From NCBI RefSeq assembly GCF_029407905.1, contig NW_026577902.1, positions 62,001 through 126,000 on the forward strand: a DNA stretch of 64,000 nucleotides, written 5' to 3'. The notes beneath the pieces were generated by a model. The model worked only from the letters and a program-made list of their open reading frames with translations. It had not been told where the DNA came from and searched no databases. The position numbers were made by a program, and so were the translations under genes. The DNA is from Bubalus kerabau. Taxonomy: Eukaryota > Chordata > Mammalia > Artiodactyla > Bovidae. Below, piece after piece: positions 34,364 to 47,393 of this stretch (positions are counted from its first letter, which is position 1; every line of letters begins with the position of its first letter).

Positions 34364-35270
34364 AAACTTTTATTGCACAGGGTCCTCATGAAACGGCCCA
34401 CACAGCTGGACAACCACAGATTCTGCCATGAAAGGGCAGCAAGGTGCCCTCCCCACTTCTTTGCTGCCTGGGCGGCCACCAGGGTTTGAAATCCATGCAC
34501 CGTACTAAGTTTCTAGGGTGCAATCCGTGGACCCTTCCCTTTCCCATCCCAGCAGGTGCTCAAGGGCCCGCTTGCTTACAAAGTGCCAGAAGCAGGGCTG
34601 GGCCAGCCGGCCAGAGTTCAGTGTTCTGTCCCTTGGACTTCCAGCGGACACTAGGCTGCTTGGAAGAACCGCGCAGACTCGGAGATTTTTCAGCAAAGGG
34701 GTGGAGCGGTAAAGGCCTTGACCCCAAAGGCAAGGCCTTTCTGCGACCGCCAGGTTGGGGAGCTCCGAGAATGTGCCAACAGACGGCGGAATACTTGGTT
34801 CCCTGCTGCACGCAGTCCCAGTTCCCTTACCTGTGGTCCGCAGCCCTCCACTGCACCCACGGGATGGCGATCCTTGGGGACCCAGGAGCGGACGAAATGG
34901 GCGTTCCCAGCCGCAGTTGCAACCCCCGAGAGCGCAACTGGGAACCCCTCCCCATCCCCCCCATGAGCCGACCCCCGCCCCGCGCCCCCAGGGTTAGCCC
35001 CGCCCCTGCAGCGCTCCCGGCGCGTTCCCAGCCGCAGTGGCGACCCCCGGGAGCACAACTGGGACCGACCCCCACCCAAAGCCATCGGAATCTCGACCCG
35101 CGCAGCCCGGGTTTACCCAGTCCCGGGTGCGCTCCCGGCGCGTTTTCAGCCTCAGTGTCCACCTCCGAGAGCACAACTGGGAAGCCCGCCCCCACCCCCG
35201 CCAGAAGCCGACCCCCGCCCCACGCCGCCCGCGTTCGCCCCGCCCCTGCACGGTCCAGGTACCTTCCCAG
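34364..35270. repeat. ~4.5-kb tandem unit, copy C (truncated)
   Basis: Only the first ~0.9 kb is present: minus-strand polyadenylation signal, C-rich segment and minisatellite (gagcacaactggg phrases at 34929, 35048, 35168). Similarity to copies A and B ends near 35250, where the sequence passes into the next tandem family at cagcttctagcgtt. Confidence 0.88.
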
Positions 35271-38067
35271 CTTCTAGCGTTCACGCCCAGGTAGGAGCAG
35301 GATGTAGGAGTATGGGAGATGTGTATGGAGCCTGACAGCCTCAGCTCCGCTCTGGCCTGCCCTTTGGACCTAGGAGCCAGGCCAACTTGCAGAGGGCTTA
35401 GGGCCCCATTGTATGCAAACTACCAAGGCCTACCGCAAGGAGAGCTCTGTCCGAGGGAAGGGAAGCGCCCCAGGCTGCATTCCCAAGCTGTTGTTTAGCC
35501 GCCCAGACTCAGCGCTGCACAGGGGTAATCAGGCTCTCTGTGCCCGCAGCTTCACGCACAGGTGTGTCTCCGTAGGAATCAAGAAAGATCCTGACAGAGT
35601 GAGGTTCATTAGAGCTATACTAAAGAGCAAAGTCTTGTCCATGTGGTCTTGCCTTCCCCTGTGCCTTTGGGTTTCCGGGCTCGGCCCCAGCTCCGTGGAA
35701 ACAACCCCTGAGAAAATATCTTCAAGATCCACTTTTCCCAGTGTCTGGGAACCGGGGTTCGTAGGAGGAGAGAAAAGCACGCCTCCATCGGGAACGAAAA
35801 GGCAGCCCACCTGCCTGTGTTTTGAAACCTCTATTTGGAAGGAATGGGTTAGCTTCTCCTAAAGGAGACCTCCAGATCTGCTGAGAAGTCGGTAATTCCA
35901 GAGGCAGGGTACTGGTTCCTGACTGCCCTTTGCTAGCCTTGCAAAGATATTCCTAGATTCTAGAGTTATTTTCCAGGAAGGAGCAGGCTTCGGGAATGTG
36001 TCAGACGGGACTGGCTCCTTATTGACCTCAGCTCAGCTATTGCCTTTCCATTCAAACTAGGACAAGGCCCTACTTTATGAAGGGTAAGGGTCTTCTTCTT
36101 TGCAAACTGCCAAGGGCTACAGCAATGAGACCTCTGTCAAGGTGAGGGAAGCCTAAGAGGATGGATTCTCAAGCAGGTGCTTTGCCACAAAGCATCAGCA
36201 CCCCACGGAGAGAATCAAGCTCCCTGTGCACCAATGTTGGGAGTGTAGCTTCACACACAGAGTTGTCTCTATAGGAGCCAAGAATGTTCCTGAGAGATTA
36301 GGTTCACTAAACCTCTCCTACAGAGCATAGACCTGTCCATGTGGTTTTGCCTTCCCCTGTGAGTTGGGTCCTCGAGGTCTGCCACACCTCCGGGGAAACT
36401 GTCCCTGAGAAAAGTTCTCCAGGAACCGCTTCTCTGAGGCTGGGAAACGCTGTTCACAGGAAGTAAGGCAAGCGAATCTCCTGCAGAGAAAAAGAGGCCT
36501 TACTGTCCCTGGAGGAGCAGGCTGCCAGAGTGTGTGAAACCTGACTGTTGCCTTACTGGCCTCAGTTCCACCATTGCCTGTTCCTCCGAACTAGGACCCA
36601 GGCCTATTTGGAGAAGCGTTTGGGTGCGGATTTCTACAAAGTGCCAAGGGCTACAGCAGTGAGAATTCTCTCAGCGGTAAGGGAGAGCATTTTATGGATT
36701 CTCAAGCTGTTTTCTGAACGACAGGGTCAAAATGAACTGAGAGAATCAGGCTCTCTGTGCCCCTATGTTAGGTACGCAGCTTCACACACAGAAGTGTCTC
36801 TATAGGAGCCAAGAATGTTCCTGAGAGATGAGGTTCACTAGAAGTCTGCTACAGAGCATAGACCTGTCCATATGGTTTTGCCTTGCCCTGTGAGTTGGGT
36901 CCCCGAGGTCCGCCCTAGCTCAGGGGAAGGAGCTCCTGAGAAAAGATCTCCAGGGACTGCTATTCCCCCAGGCTGGCAAACGCAGTTCACAGGACGTAAC
37001 ACAAGCGAGCCTCCTGCAAGGCACAACAGGCCTTAGTCTCCCTGGACGATCAGGCTGCCAGAGTGTGTGAGACCTGACTGGTGCCTTACTGGCCTCAGCT
37101 CCGCCATTGCGTGTTTCTCCGAACTAGGACCCAGGCCTACTAGGAGAAGGGTTTGGGTATGGATTTCTAAATACTGCCAAGGGGTATTGCAATGAGAACT
37201 GTGTCACGGGTAAGGAAGAGCATTGTATGGATTTTCAAGCTGTTGTTTGAACGACAGCTTCAAAGCTGCACAGAGAGAATCAGACTCTGTGTCTCCATGT
37301 TCGGTACACAGCTTCACAGACAGGGGTGTCTCCATAGGAAAAAAGAACGTTCCTGACAGAGTGAAGTTCACTAGAGCTCTCCTAGAGAGCAAAGACTTGT
37401 CCATGTGGTTTTTCTTCCCCTGTGCGTTTGGGGCTCCAGGCTCGGCCCCAGCTCCGTGGAAACAACCCCTGAGAAAAGATCTTCAAGATCCGCTTTTCCC
37501 AGAGGCTGGGATGTGGGGTTCATAGGAGGCGGGAAAAGCAGGCCTCCTTCAGAGAGCAAGAGGCAGCCAAGCGGCCTGCGTTTGGAAGCCTCTATTTGGA
37601 AGAATGGGTTAGTTTCCCCTAAGGGAGACCTCCAGATCTGTTCAGAAGTCGGTAATTCCAGAGGCAGGGTGCAGGCTCCTGACTGCCCTTTGCCAGCCTT
37701 GCAGAGACATTCCTAGATTACAGCGTTATTTTCCATGAAGGAGCAGGCTTCGGGAATATGTCAGACTTGACTGGCGCCTTATTGGCCTCAGCTCAGCTAT
37801 TGCCTTTCCTTTCAAACTAGGACAAGGGCCCACTTTATGAAAGGTAAGGGTCCTCTTCTTTCCAAACTGCCAAGGGCTACAGCAATGAGACCTCTGTCAA
37901 GGCGAGGGAAGCGTAAGCTGATGGATTCTCAAGCAGGTGCTTTGCCACAAAGCATCAGCACCCCACGGAAAGAATCTGGCTCCCTTTGCCCCTACGTTGC
38001 GTGTGTAGCTACACGCACAGAGGTGTCTCGATAGGAGCCAAGAATGTTCCTGAGAGAGGAGGTTCAC
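35271..38067. repeat. Alternating ~535/690-bp tandem repeat, part 1
   Basis: The anchor caagggctacagcaatgaga or variants stands at 35424, 36111, 36645, 37178 and 37871, giving spacings 687, 534, 533 and 693. Long units carry an extra ~155-bp block (tctcctaaaggagacctcca through the attctagagttattttcc part) that short units lack. No relation to satellite I was seen and I do not recognise a published name. Confidence 0.88.
38062..38067. repeat. Target-site duplication, left of solo LTR
   Basis: Reads gttcac, identical to 39366-39371. Confidence 0.93.
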
Positions 38068-39365
38068 TGTTGGGGGCCAGAGTGAGGCACTCCGCCCATG
38101 GCAAAGGTCATGAGGAAGGAGGCTCGACATACGCAAAGGCGGGATCGAGCCTCAGGAGTCCCCCTGGAAATCCTCGAGCATCTACCCCCATAACCAGAGC
38201 CTGCCTACCTTACTACTTTGTGCTCTCACCCACACCTCTGACTTTACGGGGGGCTGTCCCCCACCACCTCTTTCGGAGAAGGAGTTAACCTAGAGCTCCA
38301 GTTGATAAAAACCCCTGGGTGTGACAAGAGTGTTTTAACCTACAAACTCCTCTGAAGGTTCTCTAGCCTGCCTGACAGGCTTGTCCGGCCACATGTGATT
38401 GCTCACAGCCTCCCAACCATGAGAGGCACGAGATGCTTTAAACCTTCTAAAAACAGGTTCCTTAGAAAAGTTAGAAAATTATTAGTATAAGTATAATGGG
38501 CTGATTAGAAATCATATTGGTGAAGGGTTTTTCATTTGTTGAGCTGATGTTTACTGCTAAGTCTCCACATCCCCTGCCCTTATACACATTAATGAATATA
38601 TAGAAGAAATAAGTATTAACCTTTGATATAAATCACGTTAGACCTTAGGCTAAGTAAATTCTTGCCTTAACTAAAACCCACTACACCCTCACCCTATAGG
38701 AATGTAACTTTATTTGGGTGGCGTCTGTTTTAAGAATAATCACCCCTGGAGAAATAAGTGTCCTGGTTGACTGACCGCTGTCACAAGGAGAGGGTCGTAA
38801 ATTGTCAGCAGGCCCCCCGGCCAGAAGATGATGTAACACCCCTAAGACCCCTGTATACTTTTGTATGAAGCACCTGACTTTGATAAAAGTCAGGACTGCT
38901 GACCCCACGTGACTTTTGCATAACATCTCAGTGTATAAAAGTAGACCATGGAAAATAAAGAATTGGGATCAGTTTCTCGAAATACTGGTCTCCCCATGTC
39001 TCTCTCTCTCTCTCACTCTGGTTGAGTCTCCATCTGGAGCGCGGAACCCACCAAGCTTACTAATTTTGCCTGGGCTTCTAAGATCCGACCGGGGAGGCCT
39101 CAGTGTCTCCTCTCCTTCGGGAGAACGGAAGGACGCCTGCGGCCTACGTAAGTGGTGCAAGCTTCTTGTCTTGAAGTTTTATTGGTCCCCCGCGTAAACC
39201 AAGCTACTCAGCCTCTTTTCTCCACTGAATTTTCCTACTGAGCTATCCTCATTTTACTACTCTTTATATCCTTAATTAACGTTTAATTAAGCAGTTGTTC
39301 CCTGACCCTCGCCTACGCCGTCTCTGCTTCGAATACCCTGGATCAGCTGGGGCTGGACCCCGGCA
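38068..39365 (+). mobile_element. Solo LTR of class II endogenous retrovirus
   Basis: A 1,298-bp LTR beginning TGTTGGGGGCCAG and ending GACCCCGGCA with a perfect 6-bp duplication (gttcac) of the host repeat on both sides. It shares the family layout with the LTRs of the provirus at 7096-13973 (same ends, TATA box 38934-38940 and AATAAA 38954-38959), but it is clearly diverged and in the opposite orientation. It most likely formed by recombination between the two LTRs of a former provirus. Confidence 0.95.
38934..38959 (+). promoter_or_regulatory. Solo LTR TATA box and polyadenylation signal
   Basis: TATAAAA at 38934-38940 and AATAAA at 38954-38959, about 20 bases apart, as in the proviral LTR. 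Confidence 0.6.
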
Positions 39366-39371
39366 GTTCAC
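39366..39371. repeat. Target-site duplication, right of solo LTR
   Basis: Reads gttcac; the host repeat then continues as tagagatctcctacagagca. Confidence 0.93.
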
Positions 39372-41847
39372 TAGAGATCTCCTACAGAGCATAGACCTGT
39401 CCATTTGGTTTTGCCTTCCCCTGTGAGTTGGGTCCCCGAGGTCCGCCCCAACTACGGGGAAACAGCCCCTGAGAAAAGATCTCCAGGAACTGCTTTCCGC
39501 CCAGGCTGGGAAACGCTGTTCACAGGAAGTAAGGCAAGCGAGCCTCCTGAAGGGAAATAGAGGCCTTACTGTCCCTGGAGGAGCAGGCTGCCAGAGTGTG
39601 TGACACCTGACTGGTGCCTTACTGGCCTCAGCTCCGCTATTGCATGTTCATCTGAACTTGAACCCAGGCCTACTTGGAGAAGTGTTTGTGTGCCGATTTC
39701 CAGAAACTGCGAAGGGCTACAGCAATGATAACTCTCTCAGTGGTAAGGGAGAGCATTGTGTGGATTCTCAATTTGTTGTTTGAACGACAGCATCAAAGCT
39801 GCACAGAGAGAATCAGGTCTCTGTGTCTCTATGTTGGCTATGCAGCTTCCCACACAGAGATGTCCCCATTGGAGCCAAGAACATTCCCCATAGACTGAGG
39901 TTCACTAGAGCACTCCTAGAGAGCAAAGACTTATCCATGCGGTTTTCCCTTCCCCTGTGCATGTGGGTCTCCGGGATCGGCCCCTGCTCCGTGGAAACAG
40001 CCTCTGAGAAAAGATCTCCAAGAACCTCTTATCACCCAGGCTGGGAATTGGAGTTCACAGGAGGTGGGATAAGCAAGCTCCCTTCGGCAAGAAGAGACAG
40101 CCAATCGGCCTGTGTTTGGAAGCCTATATTTGCAAGGAATGGGTTAGTTTCTCCTGACCGAGACCGCCAGATGTGCTGAGAAGATAGAAATTCCAGAGGC
40201 AGGGTCCAGGTTCCTGACTGTCCTTTGCCAGCCTTGCAAAGACATTCCCAGATTCTAACGTTATTTTCCATGAAGGAGCAGGCATCGGAAATATGTCAGA
40301 CTTGACTGGCGCCTTACTGGCCTCAGCTCAGCTACTGCCTTTCCATTCAAACAAGGACAAGGGCCTACTTGGTGAAGGGTAAGGGTCTGCTTCTTTCCAA
40401 ACTGCCAAGGACTACAGCAATGAGACCTCTGTCAAGGTGAGGGAAGCCTATGCGGATGGATTCTTAGCAGGTGCTTTGCCACAAAGCATCAGCACCCACG
40501 GAGAGAATCAGACTCCCTTTGCCACTATGTTGGGTGTGTAGCTTCATGCACAGAGGTGTCTCTGTAGAAGCCAAGAATGTTCCTGAGAGATGAGGTTCAC
40601 TAGAGCTCTCCTACAGAGCATAGACCTGTCCATGTGGTTTTGTCTTCCCCTGTGAGTTGGGCCCCCGAGGTCTGACCCAGCTCTAGGGAAACAGCCCCTG
40701 AGAAAAAATCTCCAGGAACAGCTTTGCGCCCAGGCTGGGAAATGCAGTTCACAGGAGGCAAGGCAAGCGAGCCTCCTACAGGGAAAAAGAGGCCTTACTG
40801 CTCCTGGACGATCAGGCTGCAAGAGTGTGTGAGACCTCACTTGTGCCTTACTGGCCTCAGCTCCGCCGTTGCCTGTTATTCCGAGCTAGGACCCAGGCCT
40901 ACTTGGAGAAGGGTTAGGGTGCGGATTTCTACAAACTGTCAAGGACGACAGCAATGAGAATTCTCTTAGCAGTAAGGGAGAGCATTGTATGGATTCTCAA
41001 GCTGTTGTTTGAATGACAGCTTCATAGCTACACAGAGAGAATCAGGCTCTCTGTTCCCCTATTTTGGCTGTGCAGCTTCACACACAGAATTTGACTCTGT
41101 TGGAGCCAGAAATATTCCTGAAAGACTTAGGCTCACCAAAGCTGTCCTCCAGAACAAAGACATTGGATGTGGTTTTGCCTTCCCTTGTCAGTATGGGTCC
41201 CCTAGCTTGGCCCCAGCTCCGGGGATACAGCCTCTGAAAAAAATCTTCCAAGAAGCGATTTTCCTCCAGGCTGTTAAGCGGAATTCGCAGTTTGCAAGTT
41301 AAGGAAGCCTGCTTCGTGGAAGAGCAAGCAGCCAACTGGCCCTGTGTTAGGAAGCCTGTATTTGAAAGGAATGGGCTAGCTTCTACAGCGGGAGAACCTC
41401 AGATCTGCTCAGGGGACTGAAATACTAGAGTCAGGGTCGAGGTTCTCCCTTGTCCTTTGCGCACCTTGCAAAGACATTCCTAGCTTCTAGCGTTAGTGTC
41501 CCTGTAGTAGCAGGCTGCAGGAGCGTGTGATAAATGACTGCCGTGTTCCTGTCCTCAGCTCCGCTATTGACTTTCTATTCGAACTAGAACCCAGGCCTAC
41601 TTTGAGAGGGGTTAGGGTCCAGTGTTTTCAAACTGCCAAGGGCTACGGCAATGGGAGCTCTGTCAGAGGTAAGAAAAGAGCAATTGGTTGGATTCTTCAG
41701 CTGCTGCGTGGCTGCACAGCTTCCGCGCCGCATGGAGAGCATGAGGCTCCTTGTGGCCCTATTTTGGGTATGCAGCAACATGCACACAGAATGTCTGTGT
41801 TCACTTATGTACAGGCTTATGAACACTAGAGCTCTCCTACAGAGCAA
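39366..41847. repeat. Alternating ~535/690-bp tandem repeat, part 2
   Basis: Anchors at 39711, 40406, 40940 and 41637. After removing the LTR and one hexamer the spacing from 37871 is 536, then 695, 534 and 697. So short and long units alternate strictly here, a ~1.23-kb higher-order dimer. The array ends at agagcaaagacc, where satellite I resumes with actcagtgggctccaagaga. Confidence 0.88.
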
Positions 41848-43099
41848 AGACCACTCAGTGGGCTCCAAGAGATACCTGTCGCGACTCGAGAAGAGACTGG
41901 AGTCCTTTGCTTCCCCTCGAGATGAGGCCTGACTCCCCGGGTGAGTATGGAATGCAACCCCAAATCCCTGTCGCCTATGGAGAGGAACATTAAGTCCTGG
42001 ATACAAGCCTAGATGAGGTCTAGTTTGCCCTTCAGTGAATGGAGCCCAATCCCCAGCTCTCCCTGGCAACTCGAATGGAAGATTAGACTTCCTGGGCCAA
42101 CACAAGAGGAAGCCTGAATTCCCCGTCGTAACTCGAGAATCCCACCGCAACTCGAGAAAAACCACGTGCTTCCCTCGTCATCGCAAGATGAGGCCCTTTG
42201 TCCGCTACAGCATCTCAAGAGAAGTCCCACGTTCCATCCTGAAGTGCAAAACGGTACTTGGCACCCTTGATGCGACCCCAAAAGTTCCGCGACATACCAG
42301 ACTCATTCAAGGGGAACACCGAGGTTCCCGGCACCACTTCATCTGAGCCCCTTCTACTCTCCTGATTGCGACAGGAGGGTCGACTCCCCTTCTCTGTCTG
42401 CAAGGGGTTCCCGACCTTCCGGGCGCACCTCAGGATGAGGCCGGTCTCATGAGGAAGTTCGAGACGTAGCCTCGTGGGTGGTGCCACATGTCGAAAGACC
42501 CCAATTTCACGGTCCACTCTTGAAAAGAACCCGATGCCAGCACACCTCTTTGAAGGAAAACCTGTGGATGAAGGCACAACACGAAGGGGCACTGACACCC
42601 ACGTGCATCGTCCAGAAAAACCCGCAGGTCCCACAGACATTTCGACAAGTGGCCTGTCACCCTGTAAACAACTCGAAAGGCAAACGAAGGTCCATTCCTC
42701 AACAGAAGACTAGGTGTGACTCTCTTGTCCCTACTCTGCAGGGACCATGGGATCCGAGTCAGAAACGGAGAGGAAGCCTGAGGTTCCTGCGTCCACTCGA
42801 GATGAAGTACTCTTCCATTGCACCACACCCAGTGGAGTCCCGAGAGGCCCCTACCAACTACACAGTATCCCTGAGTTCTCAGAGGCACAACGAGAAGCTC
42901 CCGGAGGTCACAGGCACAAGTCGAGGGAACCCTGGCTTTTCTGCCGTGACTCGAGAAAGACCTCGAGAGTGCTTCAAAATGTGTTGAGTCGCGATTCCCC
43001 TACCATGACTCGAGAGACATGACACGCTCCCCCTCGCCATGCGCATGGAGACCTGACTAACCTGCCAGTGCATGAGAGGCTCCATGAGTTCCTCATCGT

Positions 43100-45700
43100 A
43101 CCTCGTGAGGAAACCCAAACTGCGCGGAAGCTCGAGGAAACACATGAGACACCCCGGTCATCGCGAGATGAGGGCCTTATTTTCCTGCATGGCCTGTAGA
43201 CCAATCACGAGTCCTCTCTCCAAACTGAAGAGGAGGCTGGACTCCCTTGAAGCCGCTCAGGGGGCTCCAAGAGATCCGCGTCGCGACTCGAGAGGAGAGC
43301 GGAGTCCTTGGCTTCCCCTCGAGACGAGGCCTGACTCGCCAGGGGAGCCTGGAATGCAACCCCGAGATCCCTGCCTTCCCTGGAGAGGAATATTAGGTCC
43401 CGGACACACGCCTAGGTGAGGTCTCTTCGGCCCTGCAGTGACTCGAGCGCAACCCCCATCTTTCCCTCGCAACCCGAGGGGAAGATTGGGCTTCCCAGGG
43501 CCAACCCAAGGGGAAGGCTGAGATCCCCGTCGTAACTCGAGAATGCCGCCGCGACTCGAGAAAAACCACGTGGTTCCCACCTCTTGGCAAGATGAGGCCC
43601 TTGCCCGCGATGGCGTCTCAAGGGAAGTCCCCTGTTCCGCCCTGAAGGGCGAGACGGTCCCTGACAGCCTTCCTGCGACCCACAAAAGTCCCCCGACACG
43701 CCGGGGTCCCCCGAGGGGAACACCGAGGTTCCCGGCACCGCTTCCTCTGAGCCCCTTCTCCCCTCCTGATGGCGAAAGGAGAGGCGATTCCCCTGCGTGG
43801 TCTGGAAGGTGTTCCCGGCATTCCCGGCGCACCTCAGGAGGTGGCCGGTCTCACGAGGAAATTCGAGACGAGCCACGTGGGTGGGGCCACATGCCGAACG
43901 CCCCCGATTCCCCTGTCCGCCCTTGAGAAGGACCCGAGGCCCGGACCCCTCTTCGAAGGCAACCCTGTGGGTGAAGGCACAACACGAAGGGGCACTGCCA
44001 CCCCCGTGCATCGTCCGCAAAGACCCGCGGGTTCAACACACAGCTCAACGAGGGGCCTGAGACCCCCTAAGCAACTCGAGAGGCCAGCGGGGTTCCCTTC
44101 CTCAGACAAGACGAGGCCTGACTCTCCTGTCCCAACTCTGCAGGGACCCTGCGGTCGGAGTCCGAAACGGAGAGGAAGCCTGAGGTGCCTGCCTCCCCTC
44201 GAGGTGAGGCCCTCTTCCGTTGCGCCAGACCCAGCGGAGTCCCGAGGGGCCCCGCCACCTCCACAGGATCCCTCGCCTCTCAGAGGCACCCTGGGAAGTT
44301 CCCTGAGGTCCCCGGCAGAAGGCGAGGGACACGAGGGTTTCCCGCCGCCCCCCGAGAAAGACCTCGAGAGTCCTTCTTCGACGCGTCTCGAGGCCCTAGT
44401 CCCCACCCGTGACTCGAGAGCCAGGACGCGCTCCCCCTCGCCACGCGCATGGAGACCTGACTTCCCTGGCGCCGCACGAGAGGCTCCCTGAGTTCCTCGT
44501 CATGCCTCGGGAGAAAACCCCCACGGGCGCCGCAGCTCGAGGAAACCCCTGAGACGCCCCCGTCCTCGCGAGCTGAGGGCCTTCTTTTCCTGCATGGCCT
44601 GGAGAGCAATCCCGGGTCCTCTCTCCAAACGGAAGAGGAGGCTGGACTCCCTTGAGGCCGCTCAGGGGGCTCCAAGAGACCCGCGTCGCGACTCGAGAGG
44701 AGAGCGGAGTCCTTGGCTTCCCCTCGAGACGAGGCCTGACTCCCCGGGGGAGCCTGGAAGGCAACCCCGAGATCCCTGCCTTCCCTGGAGAGGAATATTA
44801 GGTCCCGGACACACGCCTAGGTGAGGTCTCTTCGGCCCTGCAGTGACTCGAGCGCAACCCCCAGCTTTCCCTCGCAACCCGAGGGGAAGTTTGGGCTTCC
44901 CAGGGCCAACCCAAGGGGAAGGCTGAGATCCCCGTCGTAACTCGAGAATGCCTCCGCAACTCGAGAAAACCCACGTGGTTCCCACCTCTTGGCAAGATGA
45001 GGCCCTTGCCCGCGACAGCATCTCAAGAGAAGTCCCCTGTTCCGCCCTGAAGGGCGAAACGGTCCCTGACAGCCTTCCTGCGACCCCCAAAGGTCCCCCG
45101 ACACGCCGGGTTCCCTCGAGGGGAACACCGAGGGTCCCGGCACCGCTTCCTCTGAGCCCCTTCTCCCCTCCTGATCGCGACAGGAGAGCCGATTCCCCTG
45201 CGTGGTCTGGAAGGGGTTCCCGGCCTTCCCGGCGCACCTCAGGATTAGGCCGGTCTCACGAGGAAATTCGAGACGAGCCACGTGGGTGGTGCCACATGCC
45301 GAACGCCCCCGATTCCCCGGTCCGCCCTTGAGAAGGACCCGAGGCCCGGACCCCTCTTCGAAGGCAACCCTGTGGGTGAAGGCACAACACGAAGGGGCGC
45401 TGCCACCCCCGTGCATCGTCCGCAAAGACCCGCGGGTTCCACACACAGCTCGACGAGGGGCCTGAGACCCTATGAGCAACTCGAGAGGCCAGCGGGGTTC
45501 CCTTCCTCAGACAAGACGAGGCCTGACTCTCCTGTCCCAACTCTGCAGGGACCCTGCGGTCGGAGTCCGAAACGGAGAGGAAGCTTGAGGTTCCTGCCTC
45601 CCCTCGAGGTGAGGCCCTCTTCCGTTGCGCCAGACCCAGCGGTGTCCCGAGAGGCCCCTCTAACTCCTCAGTATCCCTCACCTCTCAGAGGCACCTGGGA
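43100..45700. repeat. GC- and CpG-rich satellite I subfamily, block B
   Basis: About two monomers of the CpG-rich class, set between divergent monomers at 42.0-43.1 and 45.7-53.0 kb. The divergent pieces on both sides (42150-42650 and 46360-46920) share private variants, as if the GC-rich block had been put between them. Confidence 0.75.
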
Positions 45701-47393
45701 AGTTCCCTAAGGTCCCCTGTAGAGGTCGATGGAAACGAGTGTTTCCCGCCCCAACCCAAGAAAGACCTTGAGAGTCCTTCTTAAATGCCTCTTGAGGCCC
45801 TAGTCCCTCCCATGACTCCAGAGCAATGACGCGATCTGCCTGGCCACACGCATGGAGTCAGGCTTCTCTGGCCCGCACGAGAGGCTCCCTGAACTCCCCA
45901 TCATATCTCGTGAGAAACCCCACACTGGCGCCGCAGCTCGAGAAAACCCATGAGACGCTCCCGTCATCATGAGAGGAGGGCCATCTTTAACTGCATGGTA
46001 TGCAGATCAAGCGTGAACCTTCTGTCCAAGCTACACAGGACGCTTGACTCCCTTTAGGCCACTCATTGGGCTCCAAGAGTTACGCGTCCCGACTCGAGAG
46101 GATAGTGGAGTCCTTTGCTTCCACTCGAGACGAGGCGTGACCCACCGGGTGAGACTGGAATGCGACCCCGATATCCCTGTCGGCCCTGGAGAGGAACATT
46201 ACGTCCTGGACCCAAGCCTAGATGAGGACTCTTTGCCCTGAAGTGACTCGAGAGCAACCCCCAGCTCTCTCTGACAAGTTGAATGGAAGACTGGACTTCC
46301 TGGGCCAACACAAGAGGAAGCCTGAATTCCCCGTTGTAACTCGAGAATCCCGCCTCAACTCGAGAAAAACCACGTGTTTCCCTCGTCATCGCAATATGAG
46401 GCCTTTGCCCGCTACAGCATCTCCAGAGAATTCCCACGTTCCGTCTTGAAGTGCAAAACTGTACTTGGCACCCTTGATGCGACCTCAAAAGTGCCGTGAC
46501 ATACCGGTCTCACTCGAGGGGACCACCGAGGTTCCCGGCACCACTTCATCTGAGCCCCTTCTCCCCTGCTGATCGCGACCGGTGGGTCGATTCCCCTGCT
46601 TTGTCTGCAAGGGGTTCCCGAGCTTCCCGGCGCACCTCAGGATGAGGCCGGTCTCCCGAGGAAATTCGAGACGTAGCCTCGTGGGTGGTACCACATGCTG
46701 AAAGACCCCAATTTTCCGGTACGCTCTTGAAAAGAACCCGATGCCCAGACACCTCTTTGAAGGCAACCCTGTGGATGAAGGCACAACACGAAGGGGCACT
46801 GACACCCCCGTGCATCGTCCGGAAAAACCCGAAGGTTCCACACTCAGCTCAACAAGTGGCCTGTCACTCCGTGAACAACTCGAAAGGCAAGGGGAAATCC
46901 ATTCCTCCACAGAAGACGAGGCGTGACTCTCTTGTCCATACTCTGCAGGTACCCTGCGACCCGAGTCAGATATGGAGAGGACCCCTGAGGTTCCTGCCTC
47001 CATTCGAGATGAGGCCCTCTTCGATTGCACCAAACCCAGTTGAGTAACGAAAGGCCCCTCCCAAATCCACAGTGTCCCTGACTTCTCAGAGGCACCCTTA
47101 GAAGTTGCCTGAGGTCACCGACACAAATCAAGGGAACTCAGGGTTCCCTGCCGCAACCCGAGAAAGACCTCAAGAGTCCTTCTTCAATGCGTCTTGAGGC
47201 CCGATTCGCCTACTATGACTCGAGAGCAATCACGCACTCCCCTTCACCACACGCACGGAGACCTGACGTCCCTAGCACCACACGAGAGGGTCTCTGAGCT
47301 CCCCGTTGTACCTCGTGAGAAATCTGATACTGGCGCCGCAGCTGGAGAAAACCCACGAGAGGCCCCCGTCATCGTGAGATGAGGGCCTTTTTT

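Noticed and set aside
35424..41847. Coding exons in the 535/690 array (repeated 60-149 codon frames)
   Set aside because: Frames differ between units and carry stops and shifts. The regular spacing is explained by a tandem repeat.
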